NCBI GenBank assembly: GCA_021325215.1
Contig: JAJPHO010000042.1
Location: 1-41,733 of the forward strand
Source of the DNA: Alphaproteobacteria bacterium
GTDB taxonomy: Bacteria > Pseudomonadota > Alphaproteobacteria > Rhodospirillales > Magnetospirillaceae
Direction of reading: 5' to 3'
DNA: 41,733 nt
Positions 15,569 to 24,890 of the stretch are shown piece after piece (the first letter of the stretch is position 1; the number at the start of each line of letters is the position of its first letter). Under the pieces are notes generated by a model, which was not told where the DNA came from, made no database searches, and saw nothing but the letters and a program-made list of their open reading frames with translations. The position numbers and the translations under genes are program-made.

Positions 15569-16594
15569 ATGGCCGGAGAGATCATCCAGTACCAAACTGA
15601 GGATGGCACCACGATCGTGCGCCTTCAGGCGCGCGACGGGAATGTCTGGCTCAGCCAGGCCGACTTGGCCGAACTCTTCCAGACGTCGGTATCCAATATT
15701 AACAAGCATATCAAAGGTATAATCGCTGATGGCGAGCAGACCGAGGCAACTATTGAGGATTACTCAATAGTTCGATCCGAAGGCACGCGCATGGTCGAGC
15801 GGCAGGTGGCTCACTACAATCTGCCAATGATCATGGCCGTGGGATTCCGTGTCCGCTCGCCCCGAGGAAGCCAGTTCCGCCGCTGGGCGGCGGCTTCCCT
15901 GAGCGAGTATCTGGTCAAGGGTTTCGTCATGGACGACGCCCGGCTCAAGGACCCCGACGCCGACTATTTCGAAGAGCTGTTGGCGCGTATTCGCGACATT
16001 CGCGCTTCGGAAAAGCTGTTCTACAAAAAGGTGCTCGATATCTACGCCACCGCCGTGGACTACGATCCGAGGGCGGAGGCCAGTCATCAGTTTTTCCAGA
16101 CGGTGCAGAACAAGATGCATCACGCCGCCCATGGTCAGACAGCGGCGGAAACCAAGATAGCCCGTGCTGACGCCTCCAAGCCAATGATGGGGATAACGAG
16201 CTGGTCTGGGGAGGCGCGTGGCCAACTCCCCACACGGGCCGATGCCCAGGTGGCGAAGAACTACTTGGAGCCGGAGGAAATGGAGACGCTCAACCGCATC
16301 ACCGTCGCTTTCCTGGAGTTCGCCGAAGCCATGGCGAAGAATCGCAAGCCGATGCATATGGCCGACTGGATCGCCAAGCTGGACGATTTCTTGAAGCTAG
16401 GGGACCACCCACTTCTCGTCGGCGCGGGCAAGGTCCAGGCCAAGGTCGCCACGATGAAAGTCGATGCCGAATACGACGCTTGGCACGCCCGCGCCATCAA
16501 TGCGCCCAGTGCCGTGGAACGGCATTTCGTGGAGGCCGTCGGAAAGGCAAAGGTAGTTGAGGTGGCGCGCAAAGGTGAGGGCAGCAAACAGTGA
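15569..16594 (+). CDS. rhuM: RhuM-family protein
   Basis: A 341-residue protein typical of the RhuM family: IIQYQTEDGTTIVRLQARDG and VWLSQADLAELFQTSVSNIN at the N-terminus, MIMAVGFRVRSPRGSQFRRW in the middle, then a helical C-terminus with KLFYKKVLDIYATAVDYDP. These proteins are named after a Salmonella pathogenicity-island gene, but most lie in genomic islands next to restriction systems; their biochemical role is unknown. A GAAGGAG ribosome site stands at 15551-15557. The frame is full length, unlike the neighbouring restriction genes. Confidence 0.9.
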   Translation: MAGEIIQYQTEDGTTIVRLQARDGNVWLSQADLAELFQTSVSNINKHIKGIIADGEQTEATIEDYSIVRSEGTRMVERQVAHYNLPMIMAVGFRVRSPRGSQFRRWAAASLSEYLVKGFVMDDARLKDPDADYFEELLARIRDIRASEKLFYKKVLDIYATAVDYDPRAEASHQFFQTVQNKMHHAAHGQTAAETKIARADASKPMMGITSWSGEARGQLPTRADAQVAKNYLEPEEMETLNRITVAFLEFAEAMAKNRKPMHMADWIAKLDDFLKLGDHPLLVGAGKVQAKVATMKVDAEYDAWHARAINAPSAVERHFVEAVGKAKVVEVARKGEGSKQ

Positions 16595-16923
16595 CTTTCC
16601 GATCTTTCACGAACAAAGAGGGCAGGTCTTTGTGGTTGGCCTGCAATATGAGCCGCAAGGCTCACTAGACACCGCCAGGGCGAAATGCAGGATGAGCTGC
16701 TGCTGCGGATTTGCGGGCTTCCTGACACAACAAAACCGGTTCTCTTCCGTGATCGTCCATGAAACGGACTGGCTGTGGTGCGGCCAAATCCTGTCTGACC
16801 CCTTTTCGCGCTCTGAAGAAAATGCGTTGACGTCACGATCCCGCCCACCACACATGCAAGGCAGATTACTCCTGCATTTTGCGTGGAGCCGGCGAAACAA
16901 TAGCAAACAAGGGAACAGAGCGG
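16595..16923 (+). other. Non-coding stretch before hsdM
   Basis: These 329 bp lie between rhuM and hsdM. Short open frames on both strands show no family features, and their composition is that of unconstrained island DNA. A TTGACG hexamer at about 16827 could be a -35 element for hsdM, and AAGGGAACAGAG before the ATG supplies a ribosome site. No repeat or RNA gene is apparent. Confidence 0.5.
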
Positions 16924-18831
16924 ATGGCGGCTAATACGCAAGATCTCATCAACCTCGTATTTGAGATCGCCAACAAGCTCCGTGGTCCATACCGCCCGCC
17001 GCAATACCGTAAAGTCATGTTGCCGATGACAGTGCTGCGCCGGCTGGATTGTGTCTTGGAGCCGACCAAAGCCGAGGTCCTTGTCGAGTTTGCCAAGCTC
17101 AAGGCTCAGGGGCTGGAGGGTGATGCCCTTCACAAGGTGCTGGCGCGCAAAGCCAGCGGGGACCGGCAGCAGCCACTCTACAACATCAGCGATTTCACCT
17201 TTACCAAACTGTTGGGCGATCCGGACGGCATCGCGGCCAATTTGGTCTCCTACATCAGCGGCTTCTCCCAAAAGGCCCGCACCATTTTCGACATGTTTGG
17301 ATTTGAGGCCGAAATCGAGAGGCTGGACAAGGCCAACCGCCTGTTTCTGATTGTCAAGGAATTCGCCAACGTCAACCTGCATCCAGACGAAGTCACCAAC
17401 GTCCAGATGGGCTACGTCTTCGAGGAACTGGTGCGGCGGTTCAACGAACAGGCCAACGAGGAAGCAGGCGACCACTTCACGCCGCGCGAGGTAATCCGTC
17501 TGATGGCACATCTCGTCTACACCAATGACGAAGAGGTCTATAAGCCCAACATCGTCCGCACGATCTACGATCCCACCTGTGGCACCGGCGGCATGCTTTC
17601 GGTGTCGGAGGAATATATCCTTGAGCACAATCCGCAAGCCCACCTAGGGCTGTTCGGGCAGGAATACAGGGCTGTTCGGGCAGGAATACAACGAGGAGGC
17701 ATACGCCATTTGTTGTTCTGATCTACTGATCAAGGATGAGCCTGTGGACAACATCGTCTTCGGCGATACGCTGGGCGATGGCGAGACCAGGGATGGCCAC
17801 CCGGACCGCCGTTTCCATTACATGCTGGCGAACCCGCCGTTTGGAGTCGAATGGAAGCCGCAGCAAGATGTGGTCGAGAAGGAATACGCCACGTTGGGCT
17901 TCGACGGGCGCTTCGGCCCAGGCCTGCCGCGCATTAGTGACGGGGCCACCCTGTTCCTGCTGCACATGATGTCGAAAATGCAGCCCGCGCCGGAGGATGG
18001 TGGGGACGGCTCGAAGATCGCCATCGTTTTCAACGGCTCGCCCTTGTTCAACGGAGATCCCGGCCCCAGCGAAAGCAATATCCGCCGCTGGATCATCGAA
18101 CGAGACATGTTGGACGCTATCATCGCTCTACCGGATCAGCTTTTCTACAATACCGGCATTAACACCTATATCTGGCTGGTGACCAACCGCAAGCCGCCCG
18201 AGCGCAAGGGTAAGGTCCAGCTTATCGACGCAACCCGGCACTTCGTGAAAATGAAGAAGAGCATGGGCAACAAGCGCAACAAGCTGGGCGAAGGGGCGAA
18301 CAGAGGCGAGCCAGATCACGTCGCCGACATCACCCGTCTGTATGCCGAATACCGACACGGTGCTACCACATTTGTCATGGTCGACGGTCAGCCGGTGGAG
18401 CGGGTATGCTCGAAAATCTTCGATAACACCGAATTCGGCTTCCTGCGCATCACGGTCGAGCGCCCGCTGCGTTTGAATTTTCAGACCGACGAAAACCGCA
18501 TTGGGCGGCTGCGGTACGAGGGCGCATTTATCAAGCTTGCGGAGAGCGCCAAGCGCAAGGACGATAAGGCCCGCCGGGCGGAAATCGCGGCGGGCGAAGC
18601 CCAGCAACAACGTATCCTCGATATTCTGGCCAGAATGGATGATGGCAGGCTCTACACAAACCGGGACGAATTTGAAGAGGTCCTGGCGGCGGCCTTCCAC
18701 AAGGCTGGCGAGAAGCTTCCCGCTCCAATCAAGAAGGCGGTCCTGTCGGCATTGTCCGAGCGAGATCCCAAGGCGGATATTTGCTGGGACGCCCAGGGCA
18801 ATATGGAACCGGACGCGGAATTGCGGGAACG
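16924..18831 (+). pseudogene. hsdM: Type I restriction-modification methylase subunit, frameshifted and 3'-truncated
   Basis: HsdM methylates adenine as part of a type I restriction complex. The N-terminal part (MAANTQDLINLVFEIANKLR to EYILEHNPQAHLGLFGQEY) contains the SAM-binding motif DPTCGTGGM. The downstream part, in another frame from about 17690, contains the catalytic NPPF motif (MLANPPFGVEWK) and continues to MEPDAELRE. The frame changes because 22 bp are tandemly duplicated at 17647-17690; removing one copy restores NEEAYAICCSDLLIKDEPVD in frame. At about 18830 the gene breaks off into a DUF4411 fragment, losing the usual C-terminal tail. The two parts cannot make one working protein unless the duplication is removed, and the 3' loss would remain. 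Confidence 0.92.
17647..17690 (+). repeat. Exact 22-bp tandem duplication inside hsdM
   Basis: Two identical, adjacent 22-bp units occupy 17647-17668 and 17669-17690; each begins GGGCTGTTCGGG and ends CAGGAATACA. Since 22 is not a multiple of three, the extra copy shifts the frame by one and leads to a stop at 17719-17721. The perfect identity suggests recent origin by replication slippage, which could in principle reverse. Confidence 0.97.
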
Positions 18832-19098
18832 CAGACCGTGTTCCGCAGTGTGGCGGCGCACGTTCAGAGCGGGCCTTACCATGTACCGGCGAAGGCCAAT
18901 TTTCTAGCCAAGGCCGATCCCTGGTTAGTCGCCAAGGCCAAGGTCATCGGAGCGACAGTGGTAACCCATGAGAAGCCGGAGCCCAATGCCTTGAGAAGGG
19001 TGCCTCTTCCCGACATTTGCAACGCTTTTCAGGTTCCCTTCATCGACACGTTCAAGCTCTTACGTGGCCATTCTACGGCCTTTGGTCTGCTGCCATGA
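18832..19098 (+). pseudogene. C-terminal fragment of a DUF4411 (PIN-like toxin) gene
   Basis: In a frame different from hsdM, this stretch encodes about 88 residues with the conserved end of DUF4411 proteins: ANFLAKADPWLVAKAKVIGA, TVVTHEKPEP, RVPLPDICNAFQVPFIDTFK and LLRGHS. DUF4411 proteins are PIN-domain-like toxins often found among type I restriction genes. The N-terminal half with the first acidic residues of the PIN fold is gone, joined instead to the broken 3' end of hsdM, so the fragment cannot be an active nuclease. It overlaps the following hsdR start by 4 bp, which suggests the original order hsdM - (hsdS) - DUF4411 - hsdR. Confidence 0.8.
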
Positions 19099-20092
19099 AT
19101 AAACACACCGAAATCCGCTTCGAGGAGGCGATTGAACATAGCCTATCCAGGCGGTTCAGACTTTATCCCGCCTCAACCGCACCACTGCGGGGAAGGAGGA
19201 AACCTTCGTCCTCGACTTTGTCAACGACCGCGACGAAATCTTCACCGCGTTCAAGCCATATTACGAAGTGACCCCGCCGGGAGAGGCATCTGACCCGCAC
19301 CAGCTTTATGACCTCCAGCATCGCATCGAGCAGTGGCAATTGTTCGATAAAGCCGAGGTCAACGCCCTATGCGAAATCTGGTTCAAGAACCGCTACGAGC
19401 CCACGGCAACTGATCATCAGAAGATGAACGCCATCCTCGATCAGGCGGTGGAGCGGTACAAGGCACTGGGGGAAGACTATCAGGGCGAGTTCAAGGCCCA
19501 ACTGACCAGTTTCCGGAACCTGTACGCATTCCTCGCTCAGATCATTCCCTACGGGGATAGCGGTCTGGAGAAGCTGTACACGTATGGCCGCTTCTTGCTC
19601 GCCAAACTGCCCCGGCCCAATGACCACAGCGGCTTCGAGCTTGAAGACGAAGTCGCTCTCAAATACTACCGCCTCCAGAAAATCAGCGAAGGCGCAATTG
19701 AACTACGTGAGGGCGACGTTGAACCGCTGAAAGGTCCGACAGAGGTTGGTACCGGCCGATCGCGCGATGAAGGGGTTGCGCTCTCAACTCTCATCAGCAA
19801 ACTGAACGAACGATTCGGCACTCAATTCACGCCAGCCGATCAATTGTTCTTCGATCAGATCCGAGAAACCGCTCTGTCCAATGACACCTTGCGTGAGGCC
19901 GCAAAGGTCAACACGTTGGAGAACTTCGCTTTCGTCTTCAATAAGTTGCTAGAAGGGTTGTTCATCGAGCGCATGGAAGGCAATGAGGAAATCTTCGCTC
20001 GGTTGATGAATGATGACAAGTTCCGGGCCTTGGCCGGGGATCAACTCCTGCGGGAGGTATATGATAGGCTTCGAACCGCCTCTATGGGATGA
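19095..20092 (+). pseudogene. hsdR: Type I restriction endonuclease subunit with a large internal deletion
   Basis: The ATG at 19095 opens with MNKHTEIRFEEAIEHSL, the N-terminus of HsdR proteins. At about 19145-19153 the sequence jumps to a late part of HsdR in another frame: AVQTLSRLNRTTAGKEETFV, LDFVNDRDEIFTAFKPYYEV, then LYDLQHRIEQWQLFDKAEVN and the normal C-terminal region to 20092. Everything between, including the nuclease motifs and the helicase Walker boxes, is missing. From usual family lengths roughly 600 codons were lost, and the join is out of frame. The gene cannot produce restriction activity. Confidence 0.9.
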
Positions 20093-20587
20093 CCAGTTAT
20101 TTTCGGCCTCCCATCACTCCCTCTTTCAGGGCATGCCAAGCCTCCGTCGGGCCGAGCAAGGCAGTCGGTCAAGGGCGGCCGGCGGGCCGCCGCCGAAGGC
20201 GGGCGACATCCCCCTTGACGGTCTGTCGCGGCCAAGCACCCTGGCTGCTGCGCTGGTGGATAGGCCCAGTCGGTCAGAGAACCACGCCACCTTCCGCAAG
20301 TTATTGAATCTGCTGCCAAACTTGCCGCGGTCACTTGGGAATAGCGCCAACTTGGTGCTACGAATCTCGGCCGGCGCCAAAAAAACGATGTGCAGACAAG
20401 GGCTTGGCCAGCTTTGGCGCCATTCCTTTATCTTGCTCTCCAACCGTGGCTTTCCGCCGTCCTCGCCCTCGGTATCCTGGAACGCGCTCCCTTACGCCAC
20501 GCGGATTTCCTGGAGATCGGTGGCTACCCGGTGGCTTCCCGTCGAATTTTAGGCAGGAAGCTGGATCATCTAACTATTTGAAGAAAA
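20093..20587. other. Gene-free stretch between hsdR remnant and tRNA-Arg
   Basis: These 495 bp contain several overlapping open frames on both strands, none with a recognisable family, signal or ribosome site. The stretch may be the decayed end of the island. No copy of the tRNA 3' end that would mark an attachment site was found here or near the left island edge. Confidence 0.5.
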
Positions 20588-20664
<77 letters not shown>

Positions 20665-20785
20665 ACTGGTCCACATGCGCCGAACGACGCAATGGAACGG
20701 TTCGTATAGCGCAGGTGGCCAAGAGATGCAAACGGGGAGATGGAGGACGCGCTGTGGCGAGGCGGTAGGGGCGGGGTTTGAGTCT

Positions 20786-20797
20786 CTACGGGTGCAC
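20786..20797 (+). repeat. 12-bp direct repeat of the tRNA-Arg acceptor region
   Basis: CTACGGGTGCAC occurs at 20655-20666, at the 5' end of the tRNA gene, and again exactly at 20786-20797, 131 bp to the right. The 263 bp from 20665 to 20927 otherwise hold no gene. The repeat could be a scar of an integration or excision next to the AT-rich gene that follows, or chance. Confidence 0.5.
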
Positions 20798-20927
20798 GGC
20801 GGGGTGTGTCGGGAGTGTGCCGTGGGGTTAAGTCCGCTACCGACTTCGCTTGTTCTTCCTCAAATCGGCTTCGCCAGAAATTCGCGCCTCGCCGAGGAGC
20901 CCCAGGTTCCAGCCTGAGATGCCTCGC

Positions 20928-21662
20928 TTATGAACAGGAATGGTACATGGGGTATAGAATAGAAATAGCGCCCAATAACGCCATTAGGGGTTTCATGGGG
21001 ACGCCAGGGGCAATTCGGTCCAACAGGCTAAAAAATCTTATGACGATGAAGCAGAGCAACAGGCTTCCAGCAAATATGGGGAAAAATATGATGCTCGATA
21101 AAATTAAATAAATACAAAAACTAGTAAATACGACTAAAGAAATTATCGCTGCTAGCAGCCATATGTTTGATATATCGAATATACCGTTTGTGCCGAGAAA
21201 TTTCAGGGGTTGGTCGATAATCATCGAAAGCATGATGGTTAAATTATGATTTCCAGCCAGAGTATCTAGCGCCGGAACCGCAAAAATCATAAGTGAATAT
21301 TTCACGCCTTCCCGCGCCATAGAAATAGACAGTTTTGATTCGCCGACGAACCAATGGACCGACATCCAGACGGTAAGAAAATAAAAGGTAATTTGAAATA
21401 AAATAAGTGGAATATTTATTTTCAATAAACTAAACAAAAAAATAAACGTCAGTAGGAAAAAAGAGACATTCCTAAAAAGATAACCCATCGCTTCTGTAGT
21501 TTCTGTGGCCTTTCTTGATTTTATATCATCGACGAATCCGGAAAATGACGTGTCTATCTTTTGCCATTTTTCTCTAATTATTTCGTTGTATCCTTGAGAG
21601 CTGCCAAAGTAAATCATCGAAATTATAGCAAGTACGGCGAATGGAAAGCATGCCATCCGCAC
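20928..21662 (-). CDS. Hypothetical AT-rich multi-pass membrane protein
   Basis: A 244-residue protein with about five hydrophobic segments: an N-terminal helix, FFLLTFIFLFSLL, IPLILFQITFYFLTVWMSV, WLLAAIISLVVFTSFCIYLI and a C-terminal pair. A charged stretch with IIREKWQKIDTSFSGFVDDI follows the first helix. No family is recognised. The gene is far richer in A and T than anything else in the window, so it was very likely acquired from another lineage. The stop lies 261 bp from the tRNA-Arg gene. The 246 bp upstream (21663-21908) hold no visible gene. Confidence 0.7.
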   Translation of the reverse strand: MRMACFPFAVLAIISMIYFGSSQGYNEIIREKWQKIDTSFSGFVDDIKSRKATETTEAMGYLFRNVSFFLLTFIFLFSLLKINIPLILFQITFYFLTVWMSVHWFVGESKLSISMAREGVKYSLMIFAVPALDTLAGNHNLTIMLSMIIDQPLKFLGTNGIFDISNIWLLAAIISLVVFTSFCIYLILSSIIFFPIFAGSLLLCFIVIRFFSLLDRIAPGVPMKPLMALLGAISILYPMYHSCS

Positions 21663-21908
21663 CCCCTTTTTGTCGCTGAACGTCCCAAAAAAATATCAGA
21701 AAATTGGCATACATCCGAGAGGCGCCATTCACAGCCAAGCGATGTTAGCGCTGGTCGGCATTGCCATTCGAGTGGCCGCGGAGGGGATCGAATAGGTTGG
21801 CCACCCGCAGCTCAGCAGAAAGCAAACTCTCACTAATTTGGCCGAAAGAGGGTATAGGCTGGTCCTGGGGGACGAATTTCTTACCGCGCTGACGGCGCAA
21901 GGGCCAAA

Positions 21909-22481
21909 TTGAGCAAAAACGATAGATCCCAAGACACGGACACCGCGCAGAGAGTGCTGAACCGGACGCAGTACAACGCCCTGGTCAATAAATTCCTCTC
22001 GGTGTTGGTCAGAACCGAACTGAAGAGCGGCAAGGTTGCCGGTATTCCCAAGCTGCTTGCCGAGGAAATCCGCGCCGCCGGAGGTCTCGACCGGTGGATC
22101 AAAACCGATGGCGGGCGCCGCACCCGCTATGAGCAGCTCAAGGAGAAGCTCGGTGTGCGTGCCGCGGCCTTGCCCTCCGGCCATGCCGATGCCGCCCTGG
22201 AGCGCTTCCTGGCGATGATCGCCGCCCTGCAGATCCGCCGTAAGCAACAGATCTCGATTCCGCGCCCCTTCGCCAAAGCGGTTCTGGCGGCGGGCAGTGT
22301 CGAAAATTGGATCGAGAGCAATGAGGCGGTCCGCACGCTCTACGAGGCCACTTACAAGCGCGTCCTGATCCGCGAAAACCAGGCCCTGCTGAAAAGGCAT
22401 CCCCGAGGCGCGGCGCCGCCGGCCCCTATCGAACCGCAATTGCCGCATCTGCCGCTTTTGCCGCAGGGACGGCCTGAATAA
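21909..22481 (+). CDS. Hypothetical protein with an internal duplication
   Basis: A 190-residue, mostly helical, basic protein. Two halves resemble each other: IPKLLAEEIRAAGGLDRWIK with RTRYEQLKEKL in the first, and IPRPFAKAVLAAGSVENWIE with RTLYEATYKRVL in the second, so the protein arose by duplication of a unit of about 75 residues. The C-terminus is Pro-rich. The start is TTG at 21909, with AAGGG 5 bp upstream. No family is recognised; nucleic-acid binding is conceivable from the charge but not shown. Confidence 0.65.
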   Translation: MSKNDRSQDTDTAQRVLNRTQYNALVNKFLSVLVRTELKSGKVAGIPKLLAEEIRAAGGLDRWIKTDGGRRTRYEQLKEKLGVRAAALPSGHADAALERFLAMIAALQIRRKQQISIPRPFAKAVLAAGSVENWIESNEAVRTLYEATYKRVLIRENQALLKRHPRGAAPPAPIEPQLPHLPLLPQGRPE

Positions 22482-22540
22482 CGCGCCAAGGGTAAAGGGA
22501 AGCGGCTTCCCGATCCGGCGCTATCCGCCGGTGGTCTCGC

Positions 22541-23170
22541 TTACTGCTTCGCCACGAGCTGATGCACCAATCGCACCTCGACCCCGACGCCGCCGGCGGC
22601 CTCCTCGGCGAGATTGGCGGGCGGATGGCTGTGATAGTTGCTGAGGACGACACCGAACGTATCCGTCGCGGCGCCGTCCGGCCCGGTCATGCTGGAGCCA
22701 TACATCGAAAGGCTGATGCCGTTGGGCAGAGTCCCCTTCTGCGGCGCGATATTGGCCAGCTTTCCGTTGTGTGCGCCCACATAGGCGTTGACCGCCGCGA
22801 TGTAGTTCTGCACGCCGGCGACGCCGCTCGGCGTCATGCGGCGGATGGCGCATGTGTGGAAGGGAGGATTTTCGATGGTGATCTGATAATGCCCGGTCGC
22901 CGTCCGCAGCTGCCAGCCATGGCCGGGGTCCTGATGCAGCAGGGCGGTCACCTCGGCTGGGGTCAGAGCGACCGCGCCTTTCTGCCCGGCAAGGGCGGAC
23001 AGAGCGCTTTCATCCGGGAAAGCCTGCAGACAGAAGGCGGCGTAGAGGGAGGACAGCTCGTCATCCGGCACGGCCGGTGCCACTCCAGGCGGCGGCTGAT
23101 CTTGTGCCAGCACGGGCGTTGCCGACAGAACCGCGACCATCACCAAAGCACATCGCCGCGCAATCGCCAT
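22541..23170 (-). CDS. Secreted protein of unknown function
   Basis: The product has about 209 residues with a signal peptide (MAIARRCALVMVAVLSATPV, then LAQ). The mature part contains YAAFCLQAFPDESAL, GHYQITIENPPFHTCAIRR and an NYHSHPP segment; its Cys residues could form a disulfide. It resembles a loosely defined family of small periplasmic proteins of unknown role. The ATG at 23170 is preferred because AGGGG lies at the right distance; in-frame starts at 23176 and 23215 would add residues before the signal peptide. Confidence 0.65.
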   Translation of the reverse strand: MAIARRCALVMVAVLSATPVLAQDQPPPGVAPAVPDDELSSLYAAFCLQAFPDESALSALAGQKGAVALTPAEVTALLHQDPGHGWQLRTATGHYQITIENPPFHTCAIRRMTPSGVAGVQNYIAAVNAYVGAHNGKLANIAPQKGTLPNGISLSMYGSSMTGPDGAATDTFGVVLSNYHSHPPANLAEEAAGGVGVEVRLVHQLVAKQ

Positions 23171-23401
23171 TCTCATCCCCTGAACAACCCTTGGTGGAAA
23201 GACTGTACGGGGCAATCGGCACCGCGTCCAGCCGCCCGCCGCGATGGCGCGGATTGGCGGAACACGCCAATTCAGTGACGGTTTCGGCTAATGTTTCCTG
23301 CGCAAAAGCCAGTGATTTGGCGCTATTCCGCCATTGGAACGGCGCTTGCTTATCTCAGCGCAGGACACCCCGCACGTTGGGGGCCTGAAGCGAGGTTTGC
23401 C

Positions 23402-23584
23402 ATGATGCGGTTTCTTGTCTTCCTGCTGATCCTGTACGCCATCTTCCACGTCGCGGTGCTGTTCAAGATCGCGTTCTCGGTCCTGTTCCTGGCGGCGCTG
23501 GTTGTCGGGTTCTGGGTTTTGTGGCGCCTGAAGTGGGTCATTCTCGGGATTTTCGGTCTCGAAGAGCTGTTCGGAGACCGATAA
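23402..23584 (+). CDS. Small inner-membrane protein, hypothetical
   Basis: A 60-residue protein consisting of two hydrophobic helices (about residues 3-21 and 24-42) with a short amphipathic C-terminus (ILGIFGLEELFGDR). The ATG at 23402 follows GCGAGG. It lies 35 bp before the GH5 gene and may share its transcript. No function can be assigned. Confidence 0.6.
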   Translation: MMRFLVFLLILYAIFHVAVLFKIAFSVLFLAALVVGFWVLWRLKWVILGIFGLEELFGDR

Positions 23585-23619
23585 GGGAATAGCGGCGGCG
23601 CCTGGAGCGTTCTTTTGGG

Positions 23620-24660
23620 ATGATGCTATTGCGCCGCTGCCTGCTTCTATTGTGCGTCCTTCTGACCGGCCCCTGCGCGGCGCGCGGCGGCTCTTCCGGC
23701 GAGGAGGCGTCCGCCATCGCCGCCTCGCTCGGGCGCGGGGTCAATTTCGGCAATATACTGGAGGCGCCGCGCGAAGGGGATTGGAGCCGCTGGGCCCGCG
23801 ATGAGGATATCGACCGGGTCGCGGCGGCGGGGTTCGCCACCATCCGCCTGCCGGTCCGCTTCAGCAATCACGCGGAGACGGCGCCGCCCTATCGTCTCGA
23901 TCCGAATTTCCTCGCGCATATCGATCACATCGTCGACCGCGCGCTGGCCGATCATCTCAACATCATCGTCGATTTCCAGGGCTACCGGCAGATCTATGGC
24001 GAGCCGGTGGAGCCGCACGAGAGCCTGGTCGAGCCGGATCGGGTCGAAGACCGTTTCGTGGCGATCTGGGCCCAGCTCGCCGAGCATTTCCGCGACCGGC
24101 CGAAGCAGGTGCTGTTCGAGCTGTTGAACGAACCGCACGGAAGATTGACGCCGGAGCGATGGAACAGGCTACTCCGGCGCGCGCTCGCGGCGGTGCGGGC
24201 GCAGGATGCCGGGCGGGTGGTCGTGATCGGGCCGGCTGACGCGAACATCGCGCAGGATCTGGTCAAACTGGACCTCCCGGACGATCCGGCGCTGATCGTC
24301 ACGATCCACGATTACCAACCGTTCGATTTCACCCATCAGGGCGCGGACTGGGTCGAGCATCCCCTGCCGGTCGGGGTGACATGCTGCGATCCGGCGCAGC
24401 TGGCCCGTCTGGTGCTCCAGCTCGACCTGGCCGCCGCTTGGGGAAAGCAGCATCACAGGCCGATCTATCTCGGTGAATTCGGCTCCATCGACCGGGCGGA
24501 CATGGACTCCCGCGCAATGTTCACCCGGGCGATGCGGGATGCGGCCGAACGGCGCGGCATGAGCTGGGCCTATTGGGAATATGACGCCGGCTTCGGGGTG
24601 TATGACCTCGAGGCCGGCCAATGGCGGAAACCGCTCAAGGATGCGCTGCTCGGCCCTTAG
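23620..24660 (+). CDS. Secreted glycoside hydrolase family 5 (endoglucanase-like)
   Basis: A 346-residue GH5 enzyme with a signal peptide (about 1-22). The (beta/alpha)8 landmarks are present: RGVNFGNILEAP and GFATIRLPVRFSNH at the start, NIIVDFQGYRQ, the acid/base E171 in FELLNEPHG, the substrate-binding H230 and Y232 in IHDYQPFDFTHQGADW, the nucleophile E286 in YLGEFGS, and WAYWEYDAGFGVYD near the end. It hydrolyses beta-1,4-glucans or related polysaccharides outside the cytoplasm. There is no carbohydrate-binding module. The exact substrate is not evident. Confidence 0.92.
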   Translation: MMLLRRCLLLLCVLLTGPCAARGGSSGEEASAIAASLGRGVNFGNILEAPREGDWSRWARDEDIDRVAAAGFATIRLPVRFSNHAETAPPYRLDPNFLAHIDHIVDRALADHLNIIVDFQGYRQIYGEPVEPHESLVEPDRVEDRFVAIWAQLAEHFRDRPKQVLFELLNEPHGRLTPERWNRLLRRALAAVRAQDAGRVVVIGPADANIAQDLVKLDLPDDPALIVTIHDYQPFDFTHQGADWVEHPLPVGVTCCDPAQLARLVLQLDLAAAWGKQHHRPIYLGEFGSIDRADMDSRAMFTRAMRDAAERRGMSWAYWEYDAGFGVYDLEAGQWRKPLKDALLGP

Positions 24661-24665
24661 GGCCG

Positions 24666-24890
24666 TTACCGGGCGTTCTGCAGCCTTCCGGCATAGTCCA
24701 GCCACAGCGAGGTCTTGTGGTCGCCGCCCTCGCGCACCCATTGATGCGCGCGCGACAGCGGGCAGGGCTCGTAGCGCACGCCCTGTTTGGTTTCGCCATG
24801 CTCGCCGGCCAGGGCCGCTTTCGCTTCCTTGCCGGGCATCTCGACCAGCACCTTCTGGCCATTGGCGGAGAGTTTGAAAAGATAGGCCAT
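24666..24890 (-). CDS. Small conserved-looking hypothetical protein
   Basis: A 74-residue soluble protein starting MAYLFKLSANGQKVLVEMPG and ending HKTSLWLDYAGRLQNAR. A good AGGAG ribosome site 9 bp upstream of the ATG at 24890 supports expression. It is convergent with the GH5 gene (5 bp apart). The sequence has no signal peptide, helix or motif that identifies a family. The 232 bp from 24891 to 25122 carry its promoter region and that of minC. Confidence 0.6.
   Translation of the reverse strand: MAYLFKLSANGQKVLVEMPGKEAKAALAGEHGETKQGVRYEPCPLSRAHQWVREGGDHKTSLWLDYAGRLQNAR

Noticed and set aside
16607-16906. 99-codon Cys-rich frame on the minus strand upstream of hsdM
   Set aside because: No ribosome site or family match, and it covers the likely hsdM promoter region.
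17647-17690. Repeat units in hsdM as a CRISPR fragment or programmed frameshift site
   Set aside because: Only two adjacent copies without spacer, inside a coding sequence, and no slippery motif; removing one copy exactly restores hsdM.
18832-19098. DUF4411 fragment as a working toxin
   Set aside because: The N-terminal half with the first PIN acidic residues is missing, and the frame has no proper start.
20041-20552. Overlapping open frames between hsdR and the tRNA
   Set aside because: No recognisable protein family, no ribosome sites, and mutually incompatible frames on both strands.
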